From positions 211,390-275,389 of the forward strand of contig NZ_LKEH01000017.1 of the NCBI RefSeq assembly GCF_001642795.1: DNA of 64,000 bases. The letters are read 5' to 3'. The stretch is from Pseudomonas viridiflava. Its GTDB lineage: Bacteria; Pseudomonadota; Gammaproteobacteria; Pseudomonadales; Pseudomonadaceae. Position 1 is the first letter of the stretch. Each line of letters begins with the position of its first letter. Below, piece after piece: positions 1 through 8,399 of this stretch. The notes under the pieces are model-generated. The model was not told the DNA's origin. It made no database searches and worked only from the letters and a program-made list of their open reading frames with translations. Made by a program: the position numbers and the translations under genes.

Positions 1-49
1 AGTGACTTGAGCCATGCGCTCGGCTCACTGAATCCGCAATCTGTGCCAT

Positions 50-160
50 GTGTGACGCGGAGCGTCACGGGAGGCATGCCCACGCGGAGCGATGGGCACG
101 ATCAGTGTTTGACAGACTTGTGTATAACGATGAGCGCAGAGCGTGGGAACGATCATCTGT
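50..160. repeat. Cluster of GC-rich palindromes downstream of araH
   Basis: Two adjacent hairpins are visible: a 7-bp stem with a GGA loop at 52-68, then a longer imperfect palindrome at 77-98. Both contain the core ACGC-GGA-GCG, and a degenerate third copy (GAGCGCAGAGCGTGGGAACGATC-like) follows around 132-153. They lie just past the araH stop codon, so they may act as transcript 3' ends or extragenic repeats. I recall similar ACGCnGAGCGT palindromes as common in P. syringae intergenic regions, but the number of copies was not checked. Confidence 0.6.
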
Positions 161-173
161 CGACGTGTGACAG

Positions 174-1139
174 TCAGCGACGCTTCATGCGGTCAATGAT
201 CACCGCCAGCAGCAGGATGGTGCCGCGAATCACGTACTGGTAGAAGGTGTCGATGTTCTTCAGGTTCATCGCGTTCTCGATGATCGCCAGAATCAGCACA
301 CCCGCAATCACGTGACGGATCATGCCGATGCCGCCGCTGAGCGAGACACCGCCCAGTACGCAGGCCGAGATGACCGTCAGTTCGAAGCCCTGCCCGACCA
401 TCGGCTGGCCCGAGGTCATACGCGAGGCCAGCACGACGCCCGCCAGCGCGCCGATCAGGCCGTGTACGGCGAAGATGATGATCTTGGTGCGGTCAACGTG
501 AACACCCGCCAGCAGCGCGGCTTCCTGGTTGCCACCGATGGCCATGGTGTTGCGCCCGTAGGTGGTGTAGTTGAGCAGCCAGCCGAAGAAGATGAAGCAG
601 ACGATGGTGATCAGGATCGGCACCGGCACGCCGTACAGCTGGCCGTTACCGAACACGAAGAAATCTTCGTTGGATACACCGACCGCCTTGCCGTTGGAGA
701 AGATGTACGCCAGACCGCGCACGATCTGCATGGTCGCTAGCGTGGCAATCAAGGCGTTGATCCTGAGTTTGGCGATCACGATGCCGTTGATCAGCCCTAC
801 CACCAGGCCCATCGCCAGAGCAGCCGACACGCCCAGAAACACGCTGTCGGTGTCGCGGATCACGATCCCGGCGATGACGCCGGAGCAGGCCAGCACCGAG
901 CCGATCGACAGGTCGAAGTGACCGGACGCCAGGCAATAGAGCATGGTGCAGGCAGCGATGCCCACAGTGGAAATCGCCAGGCCCAGACCGCGCATGTTCA
1001 AGGGCGACATGAAGTTGTCGATGAACACTGCGCAGAGCAGGAAGATGCCCACGGCGGCCAGCAGCATGACCCACTCATCGGCAAAACGGCGCAGGTTCAA
1101 GCCCTGACGGGGAGCCCGCAGGCTGGATTCGGTAGACAT
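174..1139 (-). CDS. araH: L-arabinose ABC transporter permease AraH
   Basis: This is an inner-membrane permease of the AraH/RbsC family, which forms the channel of a high-affinity sugar importer. The protein (321 residues from the chosen start) is almost entirely hydrophobic helices and carries the family's conserved stretches GHFDLSIGS near residue 73 and AVHGLIGALAG and GGVSLSGGIG in the C-terminal half. I chose the ATG at 1139 because a GAGG ribosome site sits six bases upstream; an in-frame ATG eight codons earlier (1163) lacks one. It is the last gene of the araF-araG-araH order on the minus strand, 41 bases after araG. The substrate is inferred from AraFG similarity; related sugars such as galactose or fucose cannot be excluded. 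Confidence 0.9.
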   Translation of the reverse strand: MSTESSLRAPRQGLNLRRFADEWVMLLAAVGIFLLCAVFIDNFMSPLNMRGLGLAISTVGIAACTMLYCLASGHFDLSIGSVLACSGVIAGIVIRDTDSVFLGVSAALAMGLVVGLINGIVIAKLRINALIATLATMQIVRGLAYIFSNGKAVGVSNEDFFVFGNGQLYGVPVPILITIVCFIFFGWLLNYTTYGRNTMAIGGNQEAALLAGVHVDRTKIIIFAVHGLIGALAGVVLASRMTSGQPMVGQGFELTVISACVLGGVSLSGGIGMIRHVIAGVLILAIIENAMNLKNIDTFYQYVIRGTILLLAVIIDRMKRR

Positions 1140-1180
1140 ACGCACCTCTTTTTTATTGTTCATGGTCAGGGACCAGTTGT

Positions 1181-2704
1181 TCAGCCGCGCGTGCGTGGCA
1201 GAGCCAGTTGCAGGAGACGCGGCTCTTCAGCCTCGTCGCGGTTCAGTTCACCGGTAATGGCGCCTTCGCTCATCACCAGAATTCGGTCGGAAATACCCAT
1301 CACTTCCATCAGGTCACTGGACACCACGATCACGGCAATGCCATCGGCCGCGAGGTTGTGAATGATCTGGTAAATCTCGGACTTGGCACCAATGTCGATG
1401 CCGCGGGTCGGCTCGTCCAGCAGCAGCACCTTCATCGGCATCGACAGCCAGCGGCCCAGAATGGCTTTCTGCTGGTTGCCGCCGGACAGGTACATGATTT
1501 GCTGTTCGGGCGAAGGCGTCTTGACGTTCATGGCCTGAATCTGGCCTTTCGCGTTGTCACGCTCCCAACGGCCCTGGATCAGGCAGCCCAGGCTGACGTG
1601 TCGTGGACGGGCACCGATGTTGATGTTTTCGGCGACGCTGGACAGCGGCACGATGCCTTCTTTCTTGCGGTCTTCCGGGCAGAGCAGAATGCCTGCAGCG
1701 ATGGCATCACGCGGCGACCTGAGGGTCAGAGGCTTGCCGTCCAGTTGCAGCGAACCGGCAGTGCTGCGGGTCAAACCGGACAGCAGGCGAAACAGTTCGG
1801 TACGACCGGCACCGACCAGACCAAAGAAACCCAGTACTTCGCCCTTCTCGACCGCAAAACTGACCGGCTCCTGAAGACCCGGCCCCATGAGACCGGTGAC
1901 CCGCAGGCTCGGCCCCTGATGCTGACGTGGGCGATAATTGTAGATGTCCTGAATATCGCGCCCGACCATGCAGGTCACCAGACGATCGTGGTCCAGATCG
2001 GCCATTTGTTCGAAGGTGCGCACGAAGCGTCCGTCCTTGAAAACCGTCACCGCATCGCACACACGAAAGATCTCTTCCATACGGTGCGAAACGTAAAGAA
2101 TGACTCGCCCCTCGTCACGCAAGCGGACGATGATTGCCATCAGACGGTCGATCTCGCGTGCCGACAGGCTGCTGGTCGGTTCGTCGAAGGCAATCACATG
2201 AGCGTTGCGCGACATGGCCTTGGCGATTTCCACCAACTGCCGCTGACCGAGTGAAAGATCACCAAGGCGCGTGCCCGGATCGATCTCGTCAGCCAGCCCT
2301 TTGAGCAATTCTGCAGCACGACGCCGCATGGCACCGCGATTGATCAGGCCGAAGCGGCTGGGCATATGGCCCAACAGCAGGTTTTCGGCAACCGTCATTT
2401 CCGGCACCAGATGCAGTTCCTGGTGAATCACGGCCACGCCCGCTGCGATGCTGTCGGCCGTGGATTTGAATTGGTGAGTCTGGTCGCCGATCTGCAGGGT
2501 GCCGCTGTTCGGCTGGTAAGAGCCGCCCAGAATCTTGAGCAGCGTGGACTTGCCCGCGCCGTTTTCGCCCATCAACGCATGAACGCTGCCGGGGCGCGCT
2601 TCGAAGCTGATGTCCGAAAGCGCTTTCACGCCGGGGAACACCTTGCCGATGCCGTTAAAGCGCAGGGCACCTGTTGTGGTATTCGTTTTGATAGCCTGTT
2701 GCAT
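1181..2704 (-). CDS. araG: L-arabinose ABC transporter ATP-binding protein AraG
   Basis: A tandem sugar-importer ATPase of 507 residues with two ABC cassettes. The first has a Walker [10 protein letters not shown] around residue 50, the signature LSLGQRQ and Walker [11 protein letters not shown]. The second has a degenerate Walker A ([10 protein letters not shown]), the signature LSGGNQQK and [12 protein letters not shown]. This asymmetry is normal for the AraG/RbsA/MglA family, where the two halves act as one ATPase pair at the membrane. The ATG at 2704 is preferred because GAGGAGGTG lies just upstream; an in-frame ATG at 2725 is the alternative. It lies between araF (53 bases upstream) and araH, so one transcript is likely. 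Confidence 0.92.
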   Translation of the reverse strand: MQQAIKTNTTTGALRFNGIGKVFPGVKALSDISFEARPGSVHALMGENGAGKSTLLKILGGSYQPNSGTLQIGDQTHQFKSTADSIAAGVAVIHQELHLVPEMTVAENLLLGHMPSRFGLINRGAMRRRAAELLKGLADEIDPGTRLGDLSLGQRQLVEIAKAMSRNAHVIAFDEPTSSLSAREIDRLMAIIVRLRDEGRVILYVSHRMEEIFRVCDAVTVFKDGRFVRTFEQMADLDHDRLVTCMVGRDIQDIYNYRPRQHQGPSLRVTGLMGPGLQEPVSFAVEKGEVLGFFGLVGAGRTELFRLLSGLTRSTAGSLQLDGKPLTLRSPRDAIAAGILLCPEDRKKEGIVPLSSVAENINIGARPRHVSLGCLIQGRWERDNAKGQIQAMNVKTPSPEQQIMYLSGGNQQKAILGRWLSMPMKVLLLDEPTRGIDIGAKSEIYQIIHNLAADGIAVIVVSSDLMEVMGISDRILVMSEGAITGELNRDEAEEPRLLQLALPRTRG

Positions 2705-2757
2705 CACACCCACCTCCTCGCGCAATTGAGGGGCCTGTTTCAGGCCCCCCGTTCAGC

Positions 2758-3771
2758 TCACTTCCACAAACCGATCTTGGTCAGTTCTTCCTGGAAGTTG
2801 GCGCGGGTGATCAGCGTCACGTCGTCCATGGCGGTGTACTTGGGCGGCTCTTTGCCGTCCTTGATCCACTCATACATGTACTTGGCGGTGTTGTAGCCTT
2901 CCTTGTCCGGGCTGGGCAGCATCGAACCGAAGAAGCCGCTTTTCTTTTTCTTCAGCTCATCAATGGCGTCAGTACCGTTGATGCCGATACCGATCACGTT
3001 GTCCGCGCTGAAGCCGTTGCTGGCCGTGGCACGTACGCCGCCCAGTACGGTGTTGTCGTTCATGCCGCCGATGATCAGATTCTTGGCATCACCCGGCAGT
3101 TTGGGCAACGCGGAGTTGGTGGCGTCCATGCTGCCAGGCACATCGAGGGTTTTCTGTGCAGTGAACAGAATGTTCTTCTCAGGAAGACCCGCTTTTTTCA
3201 GCGCGTCGACAGAACCGTCGGTGCGCTTCTTGCCCGTGTCCAGCTCGTTGTACGTGTTGATGATCGCGTAAGTGCCCTTCCACTCGTTGTCATCCCACTT
3301 GCGATTCTTGGCTTCGGTGGCCATGGCGGCACCTTGTTTCTGACCGACTTCGAAAGCGGCCATACCAAGATACGGAACGTCTTCCATGAACTTGCCATTG
3401 GCATCGACGAAGCGGTCATCGACGGCCATGACTTTCAGGCCCAGCGCCTTGGCCTTGGCCACGATGGCAGGGCCGAGGGAAACGTCCGGTGGGCAGATCA
3501 CGAAGCCCTTGGCGCCGTTGGCGGCGAGGTTATCGATGGCAGCCAGGGTTTTTTCACCGTCCGGCACGGCGATCTTGAGCACGGTGAAACCGTGTTCCTT
3601 GCCTGCTTTTTCGGCAAAGGCCCATTCGGTCTGGAACCAGGGTTCTTCGGCCTGTTTGACGAGGAAACCGATCTTGACTTCGTCGGCAGCAAAGGTAGCG
3701 CCACTCATGCCCATGATGGCGGTGGTGACAGCGGCACAGCACAGGGAACGAATCCCGTGACGACTCAACAT
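2758..3771 (-). CDS. araF: L-arabinose-binding periplasmic protein AraF
   Basis: The substrate-binding protein of the importer, 337 residues. A typical Sec signal peptide (basic start, hydrophobic core, cleavage after ATFA near residue 28) is followed by a Peripla_BP fold beginning EVKIGFLVKQAEEPWFQTEW. The mature sequence and length match the AraF family, which binds L-arabinose and, more weakly, galactose or fucose. A strong AAGGAG ribosome site precedes the ATG. It is the first gene of araFGH. The upstream region holds a perfect FadR-type operator match (3858-3868), so control by the GntR regulator at 4.9-5.6 kb is likely. Confidence 0.92.
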   Translation of the reverse strand: MLSRHGIRSLCCAAVTTAIMGMSGATFAADEVKIGFLVKQAEEPWFQTEWAFAEKAGKEHGFTVLKIAVPDGEKTLAAIDNLAANGAKGFVICPPDVSLGPAIVAKAKALGLKVMAVDDRFVDANGKFMEDVPYLGMAAFEVGQKQGAAMATEAKNRKWDDNEWKGTYAIINTYNELDTGKKRTDGSVDALKKAGLPEKNILFTAQKTLDVPGSMDATNSALPKLPGDAKNLIIGGMNDNTVLGGVRATASNGFSADNVIGIGINGTDAIDELKKKKSGFFGSMLPSPDKEGYNTAKYMYEWIKDGKEPPKYTAMDDVTLITRANFQEELTKIGLWK

Positions 3772-3857
3772 AGCTAACTCCTTATTTTTATTGAATAGCT
3801 ACAGCGTTCAGCAAGGTGGCGATTCCCGGATGCGGAGGCATCTGAAAACCGGTTCAA

Positions 3858-3868
3858 TAGTCATACCA
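3858..3868. promoter_or_regulatory. Candidate FadR/GntR operator upstream of araF
   Basis: The 11-mer TAGTCATACCA fits the FadR-subfamily GntR operator pattern TNGTNNNACNA exactly. It lies about 85 bases upstream of the araF start, inside a larger A/T-rich partial palindrome (TCATA-N6-TATGA, 3861-3876). A near-identical 11-mer precedes the aldose epimerase gene and a one-mismatch copy precedes the gntR gene. The pattern is seen directly; binding by the local regulator is inferred. Confidence 0.55.
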
Positions 3869-3955
3869 TATTATGATTGACCGCAATGTAACCGAATGTC
3901 ACTTAAACAGCATCGGACGCTAAAGCAGGCCCGGTACCGCTATCCACAGCAGGCA

Positions 3956-4828
3956 TCAACCCGCAAAACGTGTACATTTCAGGCCTTGTATGCCGACATC
4001 GGCGACCAGAACCGCACCGTCAACTTCACCGTGCGCGTCGGCTGGCACAGCGCTGGTGACATAAAGGGTTTTCAGATCAGGACCACCGAATACACAGCTG
4101 GTGGGATGACTGACCGGCAGATCGATAACTCGATCCACGCTGCCGTCAGGCGCGAAGCGAATCAGGCAGCTGCCACCCCAACGGGCGTTCCAGACATATC
4201 CTTCAGCATCCATCGCCGATCCGTCGGGTGATCCACGTGACTGTTCGGCTGCCCAGACCTTGCGCGATCCAAGGCTGCCGTCTGCCAGAATCGGGTATTG
4301 ATAGATGACTTCATCCAGCGTGTCGGCGCTGTACAGCACATCAGCCGAGGCGTTCCACAGCAGGGTGTTGACGATGCCCTGCCGGTCCAGCAAACGCGTG
4401 GCGCTCGCATCGGGATCTATTCGGAACAGCCCGCCCGAGCGGCGCACCAACGGCACGTCCCCGCCTTCAGCGTCGATGTTGTTCTGCATGCTGCCCAGCC
4501 AGAGGCGGCCCTGCGCATCGCAGCGCGATTCGTTGGCACGGTTGCCGGAAACCGGATCGGCGACGCAGAACAGCGAGAGTGATGTTTTGGTCGAATTCAG
4601 GTCCAGCCGGTAGACGCCGCTGGCCAGTGTCACCAGTGCATCGTCCCTTTTGGTGGGGATAAAGGCGGAAACCGGCTCGGGCATGCGCCATTGGCGGTAT
4701 TCGCCATCAAGGAGTCTGCAGGCAAGAAAGCCCGAGATATCAACCCAGTACAGGGCCTGCTGTTCGACGTCCCAGAAGGAGCCTTCGCCCAGCTTGAATC
4801 GGTGCTCGGAGACGGGCAGCCAGTTCAT
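3956..4828 (-). CDS. SMP-30/gluconolactonase family sugar lactonase
   Basis: A 290-residue six-bladed beta-propeller lactonase of the SMP-30/LRE family. The N-terminal FKLGEGSFWD carries the glutamate that binds the catalytic divalent metal. NESRCDAQGRLWLGSM, NTLLWNASADVLYSADT and GSPDGSAMDAEGYVWNARWGG supply the other family motifs with the metal-binding Asn and Asp. Such enzymes open aldonolactones made by sugar dehydrogenases. Next to araFGH and an aldose epimerase, hydrolysis of arabinono- or galactono-lactone is the likely step. AAAGGA precedes the ATG. There is no signal peptide, so it should be cytoplasmic. It is read toward araF, 184 bases upstream of that gene's start. Confidence 0.85.
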   Translation of the reverse strand: MNWLPVSEHRFKLGEGSFWDVEQQALYWVDISGFLACRLLDGEYRQWRMPEPVSAFIPTKRDDALVTLASGVYRLDLNSTKTSLSLFCVADPVSGNRANESRCDAQGRLWLGSMQNNIDAEGGDVPLVRRSGGLFRIDPDASATRLLDRQGIVNTLLWNASADVLYSADTLDEVIYQYPILADGSLGSRKVWAAEQSRGSPDGSAMDAEGYVWNARWGGSCLIRFAPDGSVDRVIDLPVSHPTSCVFGGPDLKTLYVTSAVPADAHGEVDGAVLVADVGIQGLKCTRFAG

Positions 4829-4908
4829 GAAAATGTCCTTTGTTATTGTTGTAAAAGGTACTTTTCAGTGTGATGCAGCATTCAATCGTTCAAGCGAATA
4901 TCCAGTGT

Positions 4909-5628
4909 TCAAGGTATCGCGTCACAGACTCCCTTCTGCCGCAGAAAGTAGGTATCGATCACTTCTGCCGCCTGCTCTATCAGGCTCATGCAGGCCCATA
5001 CGCCCCGCCCGGAATCACGTGTAGCAATGGCTTCAGCCAGGTCCCTGTGCAGCGGAAGGGTCTTGCCCAACTGGCCCGGCATCCCCGAGGTAACCTCGAA
5101 CGATACGGCCAGTAAAGCACCCAGCGCAGGCAGCATCTGTTCGATGAAGCGATTGTGACTGGCTGCCAGGACTGCCTCGTGAAAGTGTCGATCAGCCAGG
5201 TTGTAATCACCCTTGTCAGTCACCGATGCTTCCAGCAACCGGTACGCTTCGCGAATCTCTTCAATCTGTTGCGCTGTGGCCCGGTCGCACGCCCAGCGTA
5301 CGGCCATCGGCTCGATGGTTCTGCGCAAGTCCAGCAAGTCCTTCACGAAGGCTTCCGGAAGCCCCTTGCGTGCCAGCCAGCCGACGACCTGAGGGTCGAA
5401 CAGGTTCCAGGAACGCAGCGGCAACACACGCGTGCCCACTTTGGGACCCACTTCCAGCAACCCCTTGGCGACCAGCGTCTTGATCGCTTCACGCAATACC
5501 GTGCGACTGACGCCCAATTCTTCACACAGCGCCGCTTCCACTTTCAGGGTCTGACCCGGCAGGACATTGCCTGCAGCAATCCAGGCACCCAGCCAATCCA
5601 CGGTCGATGCGTGGAAATTACTGCTCAT
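4909..5628 (-). CDS. FadR-subfamily GntR transcriptional regulator
   Basis: A 239-residue regulator with an N-terminal winged helix (residues about 10-75, including the recognition-helix stretch ELGVSRTVLREAIKTLVAKGLLEV) and a C-terminal all-helical FCD ligand domain. That domain has the expected metal-site residues in RRTIEPMAVRWACD, DRHFHEAVLAASHNRF and HRDLAEAIATRD. FCD regulators usually sense small sugar acids and repress uptake and catabolic genes. It sits between the lactonase and the epimerase, and FadR-like operators occur upstream of araF, the epimerase and itself, which points to a local, autoregulated repressor. The effector is unknown. Confidence 0.88.
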   Translation of the reverse strand: MSSNFHASTVDWLGAWIAAGNVLPGQTLKVEAALCEELGVSRTVLREAIKTLVAKGLLEVGPKVGTRVLPLRSWNLFDPQVVGWLARKGLPEAFVKDLLDLRRTIEPMAVRWACDRATAQQIEEIREAYRLLEASVTDKGDYNLADRHFHEAVLAASHNRFIEQMLPALGALLAVSFEVTSGMPGQLGKTLPLHRDLAEAIATRDSGRGVWACMSLIEQAAEVIDTYFLRQKGVCDAIP

Positions 5629-5670
5629 GTCCCGATGCCTCGTGTCGCATTCTGTTCGGGCCGAGGCTAA

Positions 5671-5681
5671 TCATCATACCA
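5671..5681. promoter_or_regulatory. Degenerate FadR/GntR operator upstream of gntR
   Basis: TCATCATACCA differs from the TNGTNNNACNA pattern only at the third base and keeps the CATACCA half seen in the araF operator. It lies 43 bases before the regulator's start codon, a position suited to autorepression. It is a weak match taken alone and is supported mainly by the two better copies nearby. Confidence 0.35.
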
Positions 5682-5792
5682 ATGGCTGTCAAATGAACCA
5701 CAGCGGTCCACATGGCCAGCGCAACACCTGCATTACTAAATAGTATTACAATTAATTTTTCAAGCAGCATTTTTTGGGCTATAAATCCTCCC

Positions 5793-5825
5793 ATCGGATA
5801 AAAATCCGATCAAATAGTCTTACCA
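5793..5825. promoter_or_regulatory. Inverted repeat plus FadR/GntR operator before the aldose epimerase gene
   Basis: Two signals lie within 60 bases of the epimerase start. One is a 7-bp perfect inverted repeat, ATCGGAT-N4-ATCCGAT, at 5793-5810. The other is TAGTCTTACCA at 5815-5825, an exact match to TNGTNNNACNA that differs from the araF copy by one base. The operator is close enough to the start to overlap a promoter or the 5' leader. The inverted repeat could be a second regulator site or an mRNA hairpin. Confidence 0.5.
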
Positions 5826-5850
5826 ATAAAAATAAAAGCGGGTAGATCAG

Positions 5851-6999
5851 ATGAAAAAGCATGCTCTTCTCAGCACCCTTGGACTGTCTCTCATGATCAG
5901 CACGTTGACCGCGCACGCCGCAACGCTGTCCAGCGAACACAGCAGCTTCGGCCAATTGCCCGATGGCACCGCCGTCGAAAAATACACCCTGCGCAACAGC
6001 CACGGCATCGAGGCCAGCGTCATCACCTATGGCGCCACCCTTCAATCGCTGATGGTTCCTGACAAAGCTGGCAAAGTGGAAGACATCGTGCTGGGCTTCG
6101 ACGATGTACAGGGCTATCAGAACAACGGCACGGTTTACTTTGGTGCCACCATTGGTCGTTTCGGCAATCGCCTAGCAGGCGGCAAATTCACGCTGGACGG
6201 CAAAACCTACCAGGTGCCGCTCAACGACAAGACCAACGCGTTGCATGGCGGCAATCAGGGTTTCGACAAGCGACTCTGGAAAGCCGAAGACACGAAGACC
6301 AATGATTCGGTTGGCGTGAAACTGACCTACGTCTCGCCTGACGGAGAAATGGGTTTCCCCGGTACGCTGACCACCGTCGTCACTTACAGCCTGAACGAGA
6401 AAAACGAGCTGAAGATCGACTACCGCGCGACCACCGACAAGCCCACGGTGCTGAACCTGACCAACCACAGTTACTTCAACCTGGCGGGTGCAGGCAGCGG
6501 CGATATTCTCAAGCAGGTCGCCACCCTGCACGCGTCGCACTACACCCCGGTCAACGACAAACTGATCCCGACCGGCGAATTGCCTGCCGTGAAAGGCACC
6601 CCGATGGACTTTCTCAAACCCACCGCCTTTGGTCAGCACATCAAGGACGATCATCAGCAGCTGAAATACGCCGAGCCCAAGCAGGGTGGCTTTGACTTCA
6701 ACTGGGTATTGGACACCAAAGGAGACGTGAAGAAACTGGCGGCTGAAGTCAGCGACCCGCAGTCGGGCCGCACACTCCAACTGTTCACTACCGAGCCCGG
6801 CGTGCAGCTCTATACCGGCAATTTCCTGGATGGCAGCATCCACGGCAAGGGCGGCAAGGTGTACCCGCACTGGGGCGCGTTTACGCTGGAAACCCAGCAC
6901 TACCCCGACGCGCCCAACCAGCCGAAATTCCCGAGCACCCGGCTTGATCCAGGCAAGGCCTACACCCAGACCACCGTCTTCAAATTCCTGAATAACTGA
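5851..6999 (+). CDS. Periplasmic aldose 1-epimerase (galactose mutarotase family)
   Basis: Interconverts the alpha and beta anomers of aldoses so the right anomer reaches transport or oxidation. The 382-residue protein starts with a signal peptide (cleavage likely after LTAHA, residue about 24), so it should act in the periplasm. The fold's motifs are clear: ITYGATLQSLMVPD, GRFGNRLAGG, LHGGNQGFDKRLW (substrate His), LTNHSYFNLAG (catalytic His), and the catalytic Glu in TLETQHYPDAPN near the end. It is divergent from the gntR gene, and its upstream region carries a FadR-type operator, placing it in the same sugar regulon as araFGH. Confidence 0.9.
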   Translation: MKKHALLSTLGLSLMISTLTAHAATLSSEHSSFGQLPDGTAVEKYTLRNSHGIEASVITYGATLQSLMVPDKAGKVEDIVLGFDDVQGYQNNGTVYFGATIGRFGNRLAGGKFTLDGKTYQVPLNDKTNALHGGNQGFDKRLWKAEDTKTNDSVGVKLTYVSPDGEMGFPGTLTTVVTYSLNEKNELKIDYRATTDKPTVLNLTNHSYFNLAGAGSGDILKQVATLHASHYTPVNDKLIPTGELPAVKGTPMDFLKPTAFGQHIKDDHQQLKYAEPKQGGFDFNWVLDTKGDVKKLAAEVSDPQSGRTLQLFTTEPGVQLYTGNFLDGSIHGKGGKVYPHWGAFTLETQHYPDAPNQPKFPSTRLDPGKAYTQTTVFKFLNN

Positions 7000-7010
7000 C
7001 ACAGCCTGTC

Positions 7011-7039
7011 GCGCAGCCCTTGTAGAACTAGGGCTGCGC
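7011..7039 (+). terminator. Hairpin after the epimerase gene
   Basis: A perfect 10-bp stem (GCGCAGCCCT / AGGGCTGCGC) with a 9-base loop lies 11 bases past the epimerase stop codon. There is no strong T tract after it, so it is a plausible but unproven terminator. Confidence 0.5.
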
Positions 7040-7111
7040 GTTATGCTCAACACGTCGCGTAATGAAAGGAGTACGACATCCCCCCACCCTCAGAAAATCG
7101 AGGATGACACT

Positions 7112-7498
7112 ATGTCTGCTCAGATTGACCCTTATCGCTTGCCCGCCCTTGCCCACCACCTGTCAGGCCTGGTCTTCGCCGACAGGGCAATACCGAAACA
7201 CCCCTTCCCCCTACATGCCGTTGTCAGCCATTACAACGCAGCGCTGGAATGGCTGTCGCAGGACGACTTCATCGACACGATCAGGACCGAAGGCATTACC
7301 GCCGAAGGGTTCAGTGCGTTCTGGGTGATTCCACCGGCAGGCGCCGTTGAGGACACCCGACTGAAGACTGCAGGGCTGGCTGCAGAGAAGGTCAATGGGC
7401 GCGGAATGTTCGCCGACTACCTGACCCTGGCGGAGGTGTACGGCGACTGGATATCGTCGACCCGCTACACCCCGCTGAACATCGATATGGATTACTGA
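7112..7498 (+). CDS. Hypothetical protein, 128 residues
   Basis: I do not recognise this family. The chosen ATG at 7112 follows a GAGGA-like ribosome site; an in-frame ATG at 7043 would add 23 residues of unconvincing sequence. The protein is soluble, mildly acidic, with a hydrophobic mid-section (GFSAFWVIPPAGAV) and no signal peptide, membrane span or catalytic signature. Its stop overlaps the end of the convergent metal-binding protein gene by seven bases, so the two genes are tightly packed tail to tail. Being real is supported by the ribosome site, normal codon use and lack of a better reading frame. Confidence 0.65.
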   Translation: MSAQIDPYRLPALAHHLSGLVFADRAIPKHPFPLHAVVSHYNAALEWLSQDDFIDTIRTEGITAEGFSAFWVIPPAGAVEDTRLKTAGLAAEKVNGRGMFADYLTLAEVYGDWISSTRYTPLNIDMDY

Positions 7499-8388
7499 TG
7501 CTTCTTCATCGCGGCTACCAGCGTGTCGACGTTGTAACGAAACATCTTCGCGTACGTGGAAGCAGGACCGTCCGGCGGTGACAAGGCTTCGACATACAAC
7601 TCGCCGCCTGGCTGCGCACCGCTCGCCTCGGCAATTTGCTTGACCAGACGCGGGTCACCCGAGTTTTCGAAGAAATAGGCGCTGACGTGCTCGGCCTTGA
7701 TCTGCCGGATCAGTTTCGAGACGTCCGCCGCTGACGCTTCCGATTCGGTAGACAGGCCAAGCGGCGACAGGAACGTCACGCCGTAAGCGTCACCAAAATA
7801 ACCAAAAGCGTCATGCGAGGTGAGGATCTTGCGATTGGCTTTGGGTATTTCTTTGATCTGGTCACGCGCATACAGGTCAAGCTGTTGCAGCTCGACGATG
7901 TAACGGTCGCCGTTGGCCTGATACAGCGTTGCGCCTTCGGGGTCGGCCTTCTTAAGCGCAGCCACAATGTTACGTACGTAAATCACGCCATTGGCGGCAC
8001 TGTTCCACGCGTGCGGGTCGGTGATGCGCTTGCCGTCCTCGTCCATGCTGCGGGTCTTGATGCCCTCGGACAGCACCACCGGCTGGCCTTTGTAGCCCGA
8101 CGCCTTGATCAGACGATCCATCCAGCCTTCCAGATGCAGACCACTGACGAAAGTCAGGTCAGCGTTCTTCAGGGCCTGTGCATCGGTCGGGGTCGGCTCG
8201 TAGACATGCGGATCGCCATTGGGGCCGATCAGCGAAGTGACGTGCACCCGGTCGCCCCCCACGGTGCTGACCATATCGGCGATCACCGTGAAGGATGCAA
8301 CCGCTTCCAACGGCTTGGCCTGGGCGATGGATGCGAAGGCAGACAGCGCCAGCGCGGCCATTGAACTCAACAACATCAGTCGTTTCAT
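7492..8388 (-). CDS. Zinc-type ABC transporter periplasmic binding protein (ZnuA/AztC-like)
   Basis: Cluster A-I metal-binding protein of 298 residues with a signal peptide (cleavage after AQA, residue about 24). Likely metal ligands are H61 (GDPHVYEP), H126 (TDPHAWNS), H192 (TSHDAFGYF) and an acidic residue, E268 in LYVEALS where relatives usually have Asp. Three histidines are typical of zinc proteins; manganese proteins usually have two His, Glu and Asp. It lacks the long His-rich loop of E. coli ZnuA. It is the last gene of a four-gene operon with ATPase and permease, 11 bases after the permease. The Zur-box-like palindrome upstream of the operon supports zinc over manganese. Confidence 0.85.
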   Translation of the reverse strand: MKRLMLLSSMAALALSAFASIAQAKPLEAVASFTVIADMVSTVGGDRVHVTSLIGPNGDPHVYEPTPTDAQALKNADLTFVSGLHLEGWMDRLIKASGYKGQPVVLSEGIKTRSMDEDGKRITDPHAWNSAANGVIYVRNIVAALKKADPEGATLYQANGDRYIVELQQLDLYARDQIKEIPKANRKILTSHDAFGYFGDAYGVTFLSPLGLSTESEASAADVSKLIRQIKAEHVSAYFFENSGDPRLVKQIAEASGAQPGGELYVEALSPPDGPASTYAKMFRYNVDTLVAAMKKHQ

Positions 8389-8399
8389 GACATACCTTT

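Noticed and set aside
1208..2254. Long plus-strand ORF of 348 codons
   Set aside because: It is the antisense of araG, whose frame carries all ABC motifs; GC-rich codon bias creates such shadows.
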